From NCBI GenBank assembly GCA_016215155.1, contig JACRLQ010000098.1, positions 29,186 to 93,185 on the forward strand: a stretch of 64,000 nucleotides of DNA, written 5' to 3'. This document shows positions 42,639 through 52,068 of this stretch, one piece after another. Origin of the DNA: Nitrospirota bacterium. GTDB taxonomy: Bacteria > Nitrospirota > Thermodesulfovibrionia > Thermodesulfovibrionales > UBA6898. A program made the position numbers and the translations under genes. How positions within the stretch are numbered: position 1 is the stretch's first letter; each line of letters begins with the position of its first letter. Below the pieces are notes generated by a model, which did not search any database, was not told where the DNA came from, and saw only the letters and a program-made list of their open reading frames with translations.

Positions 42639-44264
42639 ATGGACAGGAAGATGAAGCCAAAAGAAAATACCTTCATATCCGAAGATTCTAAAAAGCACCT
42701 CAAAAAAGAGCTGGCCCTGCTTACGGACCCGGTCACGATAATCGCCGTCCTGTCCGATGAGCAGAACAAGCCGTTCAATGAGTTCTCAAGAAAGCTCCTC
42801 ACCGAACTCGCGGCCCTGTCCGAAAAGATCAGGCCGGTTTTTGAGAAGCCCGGCAGTGTGGTGGCCGGGCAATATGGTGTGACCCGTACCCCTACACTCC
42901 TGGTCCAGCCTGAGCGCTATCACATCAGATACACGGGCGCCCCGGCCGGAGAGGAGGCCCAGACCTTTCTCCTTGCCCTTATCATGGCCTCGTCCGGACA
43001 GAGCGTGCTTTCGGAGGCATCAAAAAAAAGACTCTCGGAACTTCATGAAAACCGCAACATAAAGGTTTTTGTAAGCCCTACCTGTCCCTATTGCCCGCTT
43101 CAGGTCCTGCTTGCGGTCTCGGCGGCGATCGCAAACAGCAGCCGCGTAAGCGCCGAGATCATAGAAATATATGAGAACAAGGACCTTGCCGAAGAATATA
43201 ATTCCTTCACCGTACCGCAGGTCTTCGTGGATGACCGGATCGTCGGCCGCGGACTTCAGCCCGAGGAGGTCTTTATCGAAGAGGTCCTGACCGCTGCGCC
43301 CGTCAAGCTCAAGGCGTTCGAGGGCACTGAAGGGATAATCGAAAAGGACCTCGTTATTGCCGGCGCCGGGCCGGCCGGACTCACGGCCGCCATATACGCC
43401 GAGCGCTCCGGGATCAAGACCGTAGTCATTGAAAAAGGCAATATCGGCGGGCAGGTGGCGATCACTCCTGTTGTCGAAAACTATCCCGGTTTTACGCGCA
43501 TAGGCGGCAGTACACTCATGGACATGATGGCCCAGCAGACGATCCAGTACGCTGATATTCACCAGGGTGAGGAGGTCCTCGAGGCGCGGAAGAAGGGGGA
43601 TTTCTTCGAGTTAAGGACCAACAGGGCAGCCTACAGGGCCAGGGCGGTCCTCCTCGCCACGGGCGCCGAAAGCAGAAAGGCCGGGCTGCCGGGAGAAACT
43701 GAGTTCGCGGGCAGGGGCGTAAGCTACTGCGCGTCGTGCGACGGCTACTATTTCAAGGACGGGAAAAAGGTATTGGTAATAGGCGGCGGCAATACAGCCG
43801 CTACAGAGGCGCTTTATCTGAAGAATATAGGGGTCGATGTCACGATCGTCCATAGAAGGGACTCGTTGCGGGCGGAGCAGTATCTCAGGGACAGGCTGGC
43901 CGCAAACAATATTCCGATACTCCTGAACTCGACGGTAAAAGAGATCCAGGGGGACAAGTCGGTCAGGGCGGTAGCGATCGAAAATGCCGCGGACCACTCC
44001 GTGAGCACCATGCCTGTCGACGGCATTTTCATAGCTATAGGCTATGTGCCGAACAATCAGCTGGCAAAGAAGCTCGGAGTAGATCTTGATGCGGAAGGCT
44101 ATATTAAGATAGACAAGGGCCACAGGACAAATGTTAAAGGAGTTTACGCGGCAGGCGATATCACCGGGGGGTTTAAGCAGATCGTGACGGCGGTCGGTCA
44201 GGGGTCTATTGCAGCCGAATCCGTTTTCGAGGATATTTCTGCCGGTGACCGTAAAATTGACTAG
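42639..44264 (+). CDS. Thioredoxin-reductase-like flavoprotein fused to glutaredoxin-like domains
   Basis: 541 residues. The N-terminal 220 residues are two glutaredoxin-like folds (protein-disulfide-oxidoreductase type), the first without cysteines and the second with SPTCPYCPLQV. A full thioredoxin reductase follows: FAD motif LVIAGAGPAGLTAAIYAE, NAD motif VLVIGGGNTAATEAL and redox motif CASCDGYY. The layout matches AhpF and related alkyl-hydroperoxide reductase partners. No peroxiredoxin gene is adjacent. The stop codon overlaps the first base of a dispersed repeat. Confidence 0.9.
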   Translation: MDRKMKPKENTFISEDSKKHLKKELALLTDPVTIIAVLSDEQNKPFNEFSRKLLTELAALSEKIRPVFEKPGSVVAGQYGVTRTPTLLVQPERYHIRYTGAPAGEEAQTFLLALIMASSGQSVLSEASKKRLSELHENRNIKVFVSPTCPYCPLQVLLAVSAAIANSSRVSAEIIEIYENKDLAEEYNSFTVPQVFVDDRIVGRGLQPEEVFIEEVLTAAPVKLKAFEGTEGIIEKDLVIAGAGPAGLTAAIYAERSGIKTVVIEKGNIGGQVAITPVVENYPGFTRIGGSTLMDMMAQQTIQYADIHQGEEVLEARKKGDFFELRTNRAAYRARAVLLATGAESRKAGLPGETEFAGRGVSYCASCDGYYFKDGKKVLVIGGGNTAATEALYLKNIGVDVTIVHRRDSLRAEQYLRDRLAANNIPILLNSTVKEIQGDKSVRAVAIENAADHSVSTMPVDGIFIAIGYVPNNQLAKKLGVDLDAEGYIKIDKGHRTNVKGVYAAGDITGGFKQIVTAVGQGSIAAESVFEDISAGDRKID

Positions 44265-44372
44265 AACCTGTCTCAAAATTGGCGATTCGAGAACGGCCGT
44301 CACCCCCGTGAAGACGGGGGTCCACTTTAAATGGCGCGAAACATGGATTCCCGCCTGCGCGGGAATGACGAC
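44264..44372. repeat. Truncated inverted copy of the 6191-6367 repeat
   Basis: AACCTGTCTCAAAA, CACCCCCG ... CGGGGGTCCACTT, AAACATGGATTCCCGCCTGC and GCGGGAATGACGAC match the reverse complement of the element at 6191-6367, with a 17-bp deletion in the CCCCCG arm. It lacks the far end. It begins at the stop codon of the upstream gene and ends inside the SCO coding region. Confidence 0.8.
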
Positions 44373-45225
44373 GATCAGCCCTGAGCCATATGTAAAGAAG
44401 TGTTGGAAACTCTCCACCGGCCTCCTTATTCCTGCGGCAGTGATACTGTTTTTTTTATTTTCCGTGGAAACCGCCTGTTCCGAAAGACAGGGACCTTCCG
44501 GCGGGGCGGGCATCGATGAAAAACTCGGCGAGGTCCTGCCGCTTGAGATCACCTTCACCGATGAACAGGGACGTCAGGTCTTGCTGCGCGACCTCATCAC
44601 GAGGCCGACAGTCCTTAACTTTGTCTATTACAGCTGCGGCCATGCCTGCCCCGCCCTGCTTTCAGGACTGTCGGATGCTATCTCCAGGGTCGAACTGACA
44701 CCCGGGAAAGACTTCAATGTGGTTACTATAAGTTTCGATGAAACGGATACGCCGGACAGGGGCGCTCAAAAGAAGGCGGATCATACCAAGGCCTCCGGCC
44801 GGGAGTTCCCCGGCAGCTCATGGACTTTTCTTACCGGTAATAAAGAGTCGATCGCGAAGATCACGGAGGCCGCCGGCTTCGGCTTCAGAAGGGCGCCTAA
44901 CGGGTTTGCTCATCCGGTCGCTCTGATCGTCCTTTCTCCTCAGGCCAAAATAACGCGTTATCTCTACGGCATAAAGTTCCTGCCGATGGACCTTACCCTG
45001 GCGATTACAGAGGCCTCGAAAGGTCTTGCGGTCCCGACGGTCAATAAGGTCCTCCTTTACTGTTACAGCTACGACCCGGGGGGCAGACGGTATGTGTTCA
45101 ATGTCCTGAAGATCACGGCCGCCGCCACAATAATTTTTGTTATCATTTTCATCGGCTGGCTCACCCTGTCATCGGGAAAAGGCGGCGGAAAGGCCGAAAT
45201 CAAAAAGGGCCCGACCGATGCCTGA
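44365..45225 (+). CDS. SCO1/SenC family copper chaperone for cytochrome oxidase
   Basis: 286 residues with a thioredoxin-like SCO domain that delivers copper to the CuA site. Copper ligands are in YYSCGHACPALL (CxxxC) and the His in GFAHPVALIV. An N-terminal signal anchor (LLIPAAVILFFLFSVETA) and a C-terminal transmembrane helix flank the domain, so it faces the periplasm. The only reasonable in-frame ATG (44365) lies inside the repeat palindrome. The stop overlaps ctaD (ATGCCTGA). Confidence 0.85.
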   Translation: MTTISPEPYVKKCWKLSTGLLIPAAVILFFLFSVETACSERQGPSGGAGIDEKLGEVLPLEITFTDEQGRQVLLRDLITRPTVLNFVYYSCGHACPALLSGLSDAISRVELTPGKDFNVVTISFDETDTPDRGAQKKADHTKASGREFPGSSWTFLTGNKESIAKITEAAGFGFRRAPNGFAHPVALIVLSPQAKITRYLYGIKFLPMDLTLAITEASKGLAVPTVNKVLLYCYSYDPGGRRYVFNVLKITAAATIIFVIIFIGWLTLSSGKGGGKAEIKKGPTDA

Positions 45226-46831
45226 GCAACCTGATTTTTATACGACGACCGGCAACAAAAGCGGGCTTTGGTCCTGGATATTTTCGACCGACCATAAGAG
45301 GATAGGGGTCCTTTACCTCTTCTCGCTTTTGGTCTTCTTCAGCATCGGTGCCGCCTTCGGGCTTCTCATGCGGCTCGAACTGATAGCGCCGGGGAAGACC
45401 ATCGTAGAGGCCGCAACCTATAACGCCTTCTTCACCCTGCACGGGGTGATCATGATCTTTCTTTTCATAATCCCCGGCATCCCGGTGTCGCTCGGGAACT
45501 TCTTTCTCCCGCTTCAGATAGGGGCCGGAGACCTCGCCTTCCCGCGCATCAACCTGCTTTCGTGGTGGCTCTACATGGCCGGTGGGCTGATGGCCCTGAT
45601 GTCGCTCTTTCTTGGGAGCGGGCCGCCCGATACCGGCTGGACCTTCTACGCGCCCTATAGCATCAGGACCGGAACGAATGTAACGATGGCGGTCTCGGCG
45701 GCCTTTGTGCTGGGATTTTCATCCATCCTGACAGGGCTAAATTTTGTCACGACTATCCACCGGATGAGGGCCCCGGGTATGACCTGGTTTCGTATGCCGC
45801 TTTTCGTCTGGTCCCTCTACGCGACGGCGTGGGTCCAGATCCTGGCGACCCCCATACTCGGAATCACCCTCCTGCTGGTTGTCACCGAAAGGCTCTTCGG
45901 CGTGGGGTTTTTCGACCCCGCAAAAGGCGGCGACCCGATCCTTTATCAGCATCTGTTTTGGATCTACTCCCACCCGGCCGTTTATATCATGGTGCTGCCC
46001 GCGATGGGCGTGATAACCGAGATCATACCTGTTTTCAGCAGGCGCACGATATTCGGATATAAGGCGATAGCCTTTTCGAGCATGGCGATAGCGTCGGTAG
46101 GGTACTTTGTCTGGGGCCACCATATGTTTACAAGCGGCATGAGCGACACGTCGAGGGCGGTCTTTTCCTTCCTTACCTTTATCGTCGCCATACCCAGCGG
46201 GGTGAAGGTCTTCAACTGGGTCGCCTCGTTATATAAAGGGTCGATCAGGGTGGATGCGCCGCTTCTGTTTTCGCTCTCCTTTATCTTTCTGTTTTCGCTC
46301 GGAGGACTGACGGGCCTGATAATGGGGTCTCTCGCCACTAACGTCCATATCCACGGCACCCACTTCATCGTCGCCCATTTCCACTATGTGATGTTCGGCG
46401 GGGCCGGTTTCGCCTTTATCGCCGGGCTCCATTACTGGTTCCCCAAGATGACCGGCAGGATGTACAGTGAAAGACGCGCGAAAACCGGCTGGGCTTTTCT
46501 CTTTACCGGCTTCCAGCTGCTTTACTTCCCTTTGTTCATACTGGGCTGGCAGGGAATGCCAAGGAGATACTACGACTATCTGCCGGATTTTCATCCGTTA
46601 AACGCGGCATCTACGGTAGGGTCATGGATACTCGCGGCCGGCCTGATTATAATATTTTTCAACCTCCTGCGGTCGATAAGAAATGGCGGGCAGGCAGGCC
46701 CGAACCCCTGGGGCGGGACTACCCTCGAATGGCGGACCTCCTCGCCTCCGCCGGCCGAAAATTTTGAAGTGGCGCCGGTCGTCACTGAAGGTCCCTATGC
46801 GTACCATCACAAAAAGGACAGGATTTTATGA
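45218..46831 (+). CDS. ctaD: Haem-copper oxidase subunit I, A2-type
   Basis: 537 residues, 12 membrane helices, catalytic subunit of an aa3/caa3-type oxygen reductase. Haem and CuB ligands: FFTLHGVIMIF, WIYSHPAVYIMVLP (CuB His with cross-linked Tyr), WGHHMFTSG and HFHYVMFGG. YSHPAVY, with Ala where A1 enzymes carry Glu (HPEVY), marks the A2 subtype, which uses a Tyr-Ser pair in its D channel. The start at 45218 overlaps the SCO stop by 8 bp. Confidence 0.96.
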   Translation: MPEQPDFYTTTGNKSGLWSWIFSTDHKRIGVLYLFSLLVFFSIGAAFGLLMRLELIAPGKTIVEAATYNAFFTLHGVIMIFLFIIPGIPVSLGNFFLPLQIGAGDLAFPRINLLSWWLYMAGGLMALMSLFLGSGPPDTGWTFYAPYSIRTGTNVTMAVSAAFVLGFSSILTGLNFVTTIHRMRAPGMTWFRMPLFVWSLYATAWVQILATPILGITLLLVVTERLFGVGFFDPAKGGDPILYQHLFWIYSHPAVYIMVLPAMGVITEIIPVFSRRTIFGYKAIAFSSMAIASVGYFVWGHHMFTSGMSDTSRAVFSFLTFIVAIPSGVKVFNWVASLYKGSIRVDAPLLFSLSFIFLFSLGGLTGLIMGSLATNVHIHGTHFIVAHFHYVMFGGAGFAFIAGLHYWFPKMTGRMYSERRAKTGWAFLFTGFQLLYFPLFILGWQGMPRRYYDYLPDFHPLNAASTVGSWILAAGLIIIFFNLLRSIRNGGQAGPNPWGGTTLEWRTSSPPPAENFEVAPVVTEGPYAYHHKKDRIL

Positions 46832-47424
46832 GCCGGGGCCAGGACACAGCCGGCTCAAGGATCGGGATGTGGCTCTTTCTCTTTACGGAGATACTCCTTT
46901 TTGGCGGCCTGTTCATGCTCTACTCCGTCTTCCGCTCAAAATATGCGGTCGAGTTCCATCGGGCCGCGGAGGACTTAAGCAGGACCGCGGGGACTATCAA
47001 CACCCTTGTCCTTCTGACAAGCAGCCTCTCCATGGCTCTCGCCGTCGCGGCCATAAGGAGGGGAAAAAAGAACGGGTCTCTTATATTTCAGGGGCTGACA
47101 ATCCTGCTGGGGTGCGTCTTCCTGGTTATTAAATACATGGAATGGTCCGCGAAGATCGGTCAAGGGATCTACCCGGATTCCCCGGCGCTGCTCGGCCTCT
47201 CACACGGGGAGATCCTCTTTTACGGACTGTATTTTGTGATGACGGGACTCCACGGCCTGCATGTCGTGATAGGACTCTGGGCGCTGATCTTCATGCTGGC
47301 GTCGACGCTCAGGGGTACGATCAGCGGCGCCCGATTTGTGAGGCTCGAAAACAGCGGACTCTACTGGCATTTTGTCGATACGGTATGGGTCTACCTATTT
47401 CCTCTGTTCTACCTGATAACATAG
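46828..47424 (+). CDS. ctaE: Cytochrome c oxidase subunit III
   Basis: 198 residues, five membrane helices, of the short bacterial subunit III type. RIGMWLFLFTEILLFGGLF at the N-terminus and TGLHGLHVVIGLWAL with WHFVDTVWVYLFPLFYL at the end are diagnostic. It overlaps ctaD by 4 bp. Confidence 0.93.
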   Translation: MSRGQDTAGSRIGMWLFLFTEILLFGGLFMLYSVFRSKYAVEFHRAAEDLSRTAGTINTLVLLTSSLSMALAVAAIRRGKKNGSLIFQGLTILLGCVFLVIKYMEWSAKIGQGIYPDSPALLGLSHGEILFYGLYFVMTGLHGLHVVIGLWALIFMLASTLRGTISGARFVRLENSGLYWHFVDTVWVYLFPLFYLIT

Positions 47425-47435
47425 GGGCGCTATAT

Positions 47436-47723
47436 ATGAACGACATGAAGACGGAAACCGGCCCTGCCTATAGCGGATATGTACTGACCTGGCTTGTCCT
47501 TCTGGGGCTGACCGCGGCAACCGTCTTGGTATATCACCTTCATTTGGGGAGCGCCGGGGCTGCGGCGGCCCTGGCTATAGCCTCTTTGAAGGCGGGCCTG
47601 ATCCTGCTTTTTTTCATGCACCTTCTTCGGGAGGGACCGTTCCTGAGGGCGATCTTCCTGCTGCCGGTGCTGCTGACCGGAGTGATTATCGGGCTCACAT
47701 TTTTGGATGTGTGGTACCGATAA
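47436..47723 (+). CDS. Cytochrome c oxidase subunit IV (CyoD/CtaF-like)
   Basis: 95 residues with three hydrophobic helices and the family motif LKAGLILLFFMHL. Non-catalytic assembly subunit. The ATG at 47436 has an AGGGGCG ribosome site. It lies between the subunit III and subunit II genes. Confidence 0.85.
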   Translation: MNDMKTETGPAYSGYVLTWLVLLGLTAATVLVYHLHLGSAGAAAALAIASLKAGLILLFFMHLLREGPFLRAIFLLPVLLTGVIIGLTFLDVWYR

Positions 47724-47725
47724 GG

Positions 47726-48640
47726 ATGAATTTCCAGAGCTCCACGCAGGCCGTCGACAGCGTCTTTATTTTTATCGTGGCCATATCCGTGGCGCTTCTT
47801 ACAGGGATCGTAGCGACGATGGTCTATTTTGTGGTGAGGTACAGCAGGGAGAGGAACCCCGACCCTGAAAACATCGAGGGCAATCTTCTGCTCGAAATCG
47901 TATGGGTGGTCATACCGCTCATAATCGTGCTGGCCATGTTTTTCTATGGCTGGAGGGGCTTCAGGTTCATGAGAACGGCGCCCGCGAACGCCCTTTTGGT
48001 GAAGGCCTATGCCAGCATGTGGCGATGGGACTTCGAATACGATAACGGCCGGAAGACCGACAGGCTTATTGTGCCTTCCGGGAGGCCCGTGAAACTGGTA
48101 ATTACGTCACGCGACGTGCTGCACAGCCTCTTCATCCCCGCCTTCAGGGTCAAGGAAGACGCGGTGCCCGGGATGCTGACCCACCTGTGGTTTCTGCCCG
48201 ACGGCACGGGGGATTACGACCTTTTCTGTTCTGAATACTGCGGGACAGGCCATTCCGAGATGATCACGAAGGTGCAGGTGATGACCGCGGAGGACTTCCG
48301 GAAATGGCGCCTGGAGGCGCCCCATGAAAAAACAGGAGAAGACGTTGACGGTGTTCCGGCTCTCCTCCGGAAAAAGGGTTGCCTCGCCTGCCATAGCATT
48401 GACGGGACCAGGAAGATCGGCCCGACCTTTAAAGGTCTTTTTATGAGCAGGGTGATCGTGGTAACCGGGGGGAAAGAACATGAGGTCACGGCCAACGAGC
48501 AATACCTGCGCAGGTCCGTCATGGAGCCCGAGGCCGATATTGTCAAAGGGTTCCCTCCGGTGATGCCGCGGGAAAAGGACAATCTGACGGAGGAGGAGCT
48601 TTCGTCGATCGTCGGGTTTATCAAGGGACTCAGGGAATGA
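47726..48640 (+). CDS. ctaC: Cytochrome c oxidase subunit II with fused cytochrome c domain
   Basis: 304 residues: two membrane helices, a cupredoxin domain with the complete CuA site (HSLFIPAF and CSEYCGTGHSEM), and a C-terminal cytochrome c domain (KKGCLACHSIDGT; axial Met in PPVMPREKD). This is a caa3-type arrangement in which cytochrome c is tethered to the enzyme. A GTG at 47711 is an alternative start that overlaps the subunit IV gene. Confidence 0.94.
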   Translation: MNFQSSTQAVDSVFIFIVAISVALLTGIVATMVYFVVRYSRERNPDPENIEGNLLLEIVWVVIPLIIVLAMFFYGWRGFRFMRTAPANALLVKAYASMWRWDFEYDNGRKTDRLIVPSGRPVKLVITSRDVLHSLFIPAFRVKEDAVPGMLTHLWFLPDGTGDYDLFCSEYCGTGHSEMITKVQVMTAEDFRKWRLEAPHEKTGEDVDGVPALLRKKGCLACHSIDGTRKIGPTFKGLFMSRVIVVTGGKEHEVTANEQYLRRSVMEPEADIVKGFPPVMPREKDNLTEEELSSIVGFIKGLRE

Positions 48641-49518
48641 CGGCCGGACCTCTGGCTTATGCCGGTCTCTGCAGGATCAGAGTTTCCCTTATGGCCGGGC
48701 TTTCCGCCATGACGGGGTATCAGCTTGCGGCCTTCTCTTTTAAGGCAGAGGTCTTGCTGATCGGCTCCGGGGTCTTTCTGCTTTCCTGCGGGGCCTCGGC
48801 CCTCAACCAGTATCAGGAACAGGACATGGACGCGCTCATGGAACGCACCAAAGGGAGGCCGCTCCCCTCGGGGAAGATAAAGGGCCATGAGGCCCTTATC
48901 TTCTCGGCGGCTTCCGCCTTGGCCGGCGTTGCTCTGATATTTCCCGCGGGAGGGCTTCCTCCGGTGCTTTTAGGGCTTTTCGCGGTCATATGGTATAACG
49001 GACTTTATACGGGCCTAAAGAGGAGATCCGCTTTCGCGGCCGTACCGGGCGCGCTTGTCGGCGCTGTCCCGCCGGCCCTCGGCTGGAGCGCCGGCGGCGG
49101 CGGTTTTTTTGACCCTGCGATGGCCGTCCTCTGCGTCTTCTTTTTTTTATGGCAGGTGCCCCATTTCTGGCTCTTTGCGGCCGACAAGGGCGGAGAATAT
49201 AAAAGGGCGGGGGTCCCTGTCATTACGGCCTGCTTCTCCGGCCGACGTTTATCGGGGATCATCTTCGCCTGGATCGCGGGCCTCTCGGTCAACACGGTTT
49301 TTTTCGCCCCATATGGCCTGACCCTGCATGCGGCTGCCGGCTATCTCCTGATTGCCGCGTCCATATGGATGCTGCTTGAGGGGGCCCGCCTGATCGGCAA
49401 GGGCGCCGGCCAGGCGCCTTACAGGCGTGTTTCGGTCCTGCTCAATCTCTACCCTCTGGCGGTGGTTATGGTCCTCTTCACGGACCGAATTGCGCTCATT
49501 GCGGCCCCGCTGCGGTAG
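48637..49518 (+). CDS. ctaB: Protohaem IX farnesyltransferase (haem O synthase)
   Basis: 293 residues, about nine membrane helices, UbiA family. The prenyl-diphosphate motif reads NQYQEQDMDALMERTKGRPLPSG, with the catalytic Asp residues in DMDALMERTKGRPLP; the second motif is in WYNGLYTGLKR. It makes haem O for the oxidase. No CtaA (haem A synthase) gene is adjacent. It overlaps ctaC by 4 bp and ends the oxidase operon. Confidence 0.93.
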   Translation: MTAGPLAYAGLCRIRVSLMAGLSAMTGYQLAAFSFKAEVLLIGSGVFLLSCGASALNQYQEQDMDALMERTKGRPLPSGKIKGHEALIFSAASALAGVALIFPAGGLPPVLLGLFAVIWYNGLYTGLKRRSAFAAVPGALVGAVPPALGWSAGGGGFFDPAMAVLCVFFFLWQVPHFWLFAADKGGEYKRAGVPVITACFSGRRLSGIIFAWIAGLSVNTVFFAPYGLTLHAAAGYLLIAASIWMLLEGARLIGKGAGQAPYRRVSVLLNLYPLAVVMVLFTDRIALIAAPLR

Positions 49519-49532
49519 GGTGTAAAATTTAT

Positions 49533-50243
49533 ATGATGAAAAAAGGGAAAATACTCATCGTCGATGATGAGCCCGATGTGCTCGAACTGATCACTTATAA
49601 TCTGAAAAAAGAAGGGTACGAAGTCTCCTCATCGCTTGACGGACAGGAGGCCTTGGCTAAAATCAGGACGGAGCAATTCGATTTCCTTGTCCTCGATCTG
49701 ATGCTCCCCGGTTTAAACGGCATGGAAATCTGCCGGATCATGAGAAATGATCCGGCTATGAAGAACATGCCGATCATTATGCTGACGGCAAAGACGGATG
49801 AGGTGGACAAGATACTCGGACTCGAAATGGGGGCCGACGATTATATGACAAAGCCCTTCAGCCCCCGGGAACTCCTGGCGAGGATCAAGACCGTCATGAG
49901 ACGGACGTCGGAAATAAAATCCGGCGCGGAGGTCATTCGATTAGGAAGCCTCACGATCAATAAAGAGAATTTTACCGTGACGAAGGATGGCAGACCTATG
50001 GAGCTGAGTTCCACGGAATTCAGGCTTCTCCTTTACCTGGTCGAAAAAAAGGGGAAGGTCTTCAGCCGGGACCAGCTCCTCGATGCCCTCTGGAGAGATG
50101 AGGCCTTTGTCGAGCCCAGGACCGTCGATGTCCATATCCGGAGACTGCGTATCCAGATCGAGGATGATCCGGCAAACCCGGTATATGTTAAAACAAAAAG
50201 AGGCATAGGCTATTACGTCGAAGGCGGGGCGGTTACGGCATGA
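49533..50243 (+). CDS. phoB: OmpR/PhoB family response regulator
   Basis: 236 residues. Receiver domain with acidic pair DDEPD, phospho-acceptor Asp in VLDLMLPGLNG (about residue 53) and Lys in TKPFSPREL; winged-helix DNA-binding domain from about 135, ending IRRLRIQIEDDP and TKRGIGYY. It pairs with the kinase gene it overlaps by 4 bp. The PhoB name is the best family match, but no pst or phoU genes are adjacent, so the stimulus is unproven. Confidence 0.85.
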   Translation: MMKKGKILIVDDEPDVLELITYNLKKEGYEVSSSLDGQEALAKIRTEQFDFLVLDLMLPGLNGMEICRIMRNDPAMKNMPIIMLTAKTDEVDKILGLEMGADDYMTKPFSPRELLARIKTVMRRTSEIKSGAEVIRLGSLTINKENFTVTKDGRPMELSSTEFRLLLYLVEKKGKVFSRDQLLDALWRDEAFVEPRTVDVHIRRLRIQIEDDPANPVYVKTKRGIGYYVEGGAVTA

Positions 50244-51967
50244 TATTCAGACGCATCTTTATCGTTTACGCTGCGGTCGTTCTGCTTGCCGGGCTCGTTA
50301 CCGAGACCTATGTCACCTCCGCCGTAAGAGACGATCATATCAATAATCTGAAGCGTCACAGTGAGGACAAAATAACACTGATCTCAAGGGAGATTTCGTT
50401 CACAAAGGGGACCCTTGACCGGTTCTGCAGGGGGATCAAAGACGAATTGAACACCCGGGTCACGGTCATACTCAATGACGGGAAGGTCATCGGAGATTCG
50501 GACCGCGACTCTTTGACCATGGATAACCATCTGGAGCGCACCGAGGTCCAGCAGGCCGCCAGTTTCGGGACCGGCATGACTATTCGTCATAGTGAGACGA
50601 TGGACCACGACTTTCTTTATGTGGCAAAGAAGGTCACCACGAAAGACGGTGGCACAGGATTCATAAGGCTTGCGGTCCCGCTTCAGGATATAGACCGGGC
50701 GGTCAATCTTCTGAGGTTGAAGGTGGTCCTCGTGGTGGGGCTGGTCCTTCTTGTGACCTGGGGGGGCTCGGTCTGGCAGACCGACCATCTAAGGAGGCTG
50801 CTGGGCCAGATCGCAGCCTTCTCTCGGGCGCTCTCCAGGGGAGAGCTCGACAAGAGGTTGTTTCTTAACAGGGCCGGCGAGTTCAGCGAGATTGCCGACA
50901 ATCTGACCTCAATGTCCGTGACCATTCAGGGCATGATGTCACAAAACGACGAGGAGAAAAATCGTCTGAACGTTATTTTAAGAAGTGTCCCGGATGCCCT
51001 GCTTATAATCGATGCAAAGGGAATTGTCACCCTTTCGAGCTCCTCCGCGAAAGATTTTTTCGGAGCAGCGCCCGCGGCGGGAACAGGCTTTGCCGACGTG
51101 GTGCGCAATCACGAGTTTTCGGCCCTTATTGAAGAAGTGCGAAAGACCCTTACGCCGGGGATGACGGAATTGAGCGTCGGAACGGACCTGGAAAAGCATC
51201 TTGCGATCAGGGTATCTCCGCTTTTTTACAAGGGCAGCGACCTTTCGGGCTTCGTAGCCGTCTTTCATGATATTACCGAAATCAAGAAGCTGGAGCAGGT
51301 CAGAAAGGACTTTGTCGCAAATGTATCTCACGAACTGAAGACCCCGATAACCGCGATCATGGGGTTTTCGGACACCCTGCTTGAAGGCGCAATCGACGAC
51401 AGGGAACACGCGGTGAAGTTCATAAGGACGATCAGGGCGAACAGTGAACGGATCAACAGCATTGTGGACGACCTTATGACGATATCGAAGATCGAACTCG
51501 GGGTGATCAGGGTCGAAAAAAGCATGGTCGATATCAACAATGTCTTCGAAAATATTATGGACCTGTTCGGGGACAAGGCAGCGGCAAAAAACATTACCCT
51601 GTCCGTCCGAAACAGGCACGGAATATCCGGAGTGAGTGCGGACAGGGACCGGTTGGTCCAGATCCTGACGAACCTGGTGGATAATGCCATAAAATATACC
51701 GACACGGGCGGGGTCATATTTGGAATCGACAGGGAAGGCGCCGGAGCGGAGTTGTTCGTCGAGGACACGGGCGTCGGGGTGCCTGCTAAGTACCTATCCA
51801 GACTCGGAGAGAGGTTCTTCAGGGTGGACCCCGCGAGATCGAGAAAGATGGGAGGCACCGGCCTCGGTCTCGCGATAGTAAAACACCTCGTGAAGGCCCA
51901 TGGCTGGAATATCCACTTTGAAAGCAGACCCGGCAAAGGGACGAAGGTCAGGATCAGCCTGACCTGA
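50240..51967 (+). CDS. phoR: PhoR-like membrane sensor histidine kinase
   Basis: 575 residues: transmembrane helix 1 (about 5-22), a periplasmic domain, helix 2 (about 156-174), a HAMP linker, a PAS domain, then the kinase core. The phospho-accepting His is in FVANVSHELKTPITAI (about 364); N box NLVDNAIKYTD, G1 VEDTGVGVP, G2 GGTGLGLAIVKH. The periplasmic sensor domain is larger than in E. coli PhoR, as in Gram-positive PhoR/WalK types. Confidence 0.87.
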   Translation: MIFRRIFIVYAAVVLLAGLVTETYVTSAVRDDHINNLKRHSEDKITLISREISFTKGTLDRFCRGIKDELNTRVTVILNDGKVIGDSDRDSLTMDNHLERTEVQQAASFGTGMTIRHSETMDHDFLYVAKKVTTKDGGTGFIRLAVPLQDIDRAVNLLRLKVVLVVGLVLLVTWGGSVWQTDHLRRLLGQIAAFSRALSRGELDKRLFLNRAGEFSEIADNLTSMSVTIQGMMSQNDEEKNRLNVILRSVPDALLIIDAKGIVTLSSSSAKDFFGAAPAAGTGFADVVRNHEFSALIEEVRKTLTPGMTELSVGTDLEKHLAIRVSPLFYKGSDLSGFVAVFHDITEIKKLEQVRKDFVANVSHELKTPITAIMGFSDTLLEGAIDDREHAVKFIRTIRANSERINSIVDDLMTISKIELGVIRVEKSMVDINNVFENIMDLFGDKAAAKNITLSVRNRHGISGVSADRDRLVQILTNLVDNAIKYTDTGGVIFGIDREGAGAELFVEDTGVGVPAKYLSRLGERFFRVDPARSRKMGGTGLGLAIVKHLVKAHGWNIHFESRPGKGTKVRISLT

Positions 51968-52068
51968 TTTTATCAATATGTATCTGTTTATGTCTCTGTC
52001 CGGTTTTTTCCGCCCGGCCCTCTCCAGCCACATACATGTGCCTGTCGTGTTATTATTTACGTCATACT

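Noticed and set aside
44209..44364. Longer N-terminus for the SCO protein
   Set aside because: Would overlap the upstream gene and translate the whole repeat element; the signal anchor lies after 44365.
43611..44558. 315-codon minus-strand frame opposite the thioredoxin-reductase fusion
   Set aside because: Shadow of a gene with clear FAD, NAD and CxxC motifs; no family similarity of its own.
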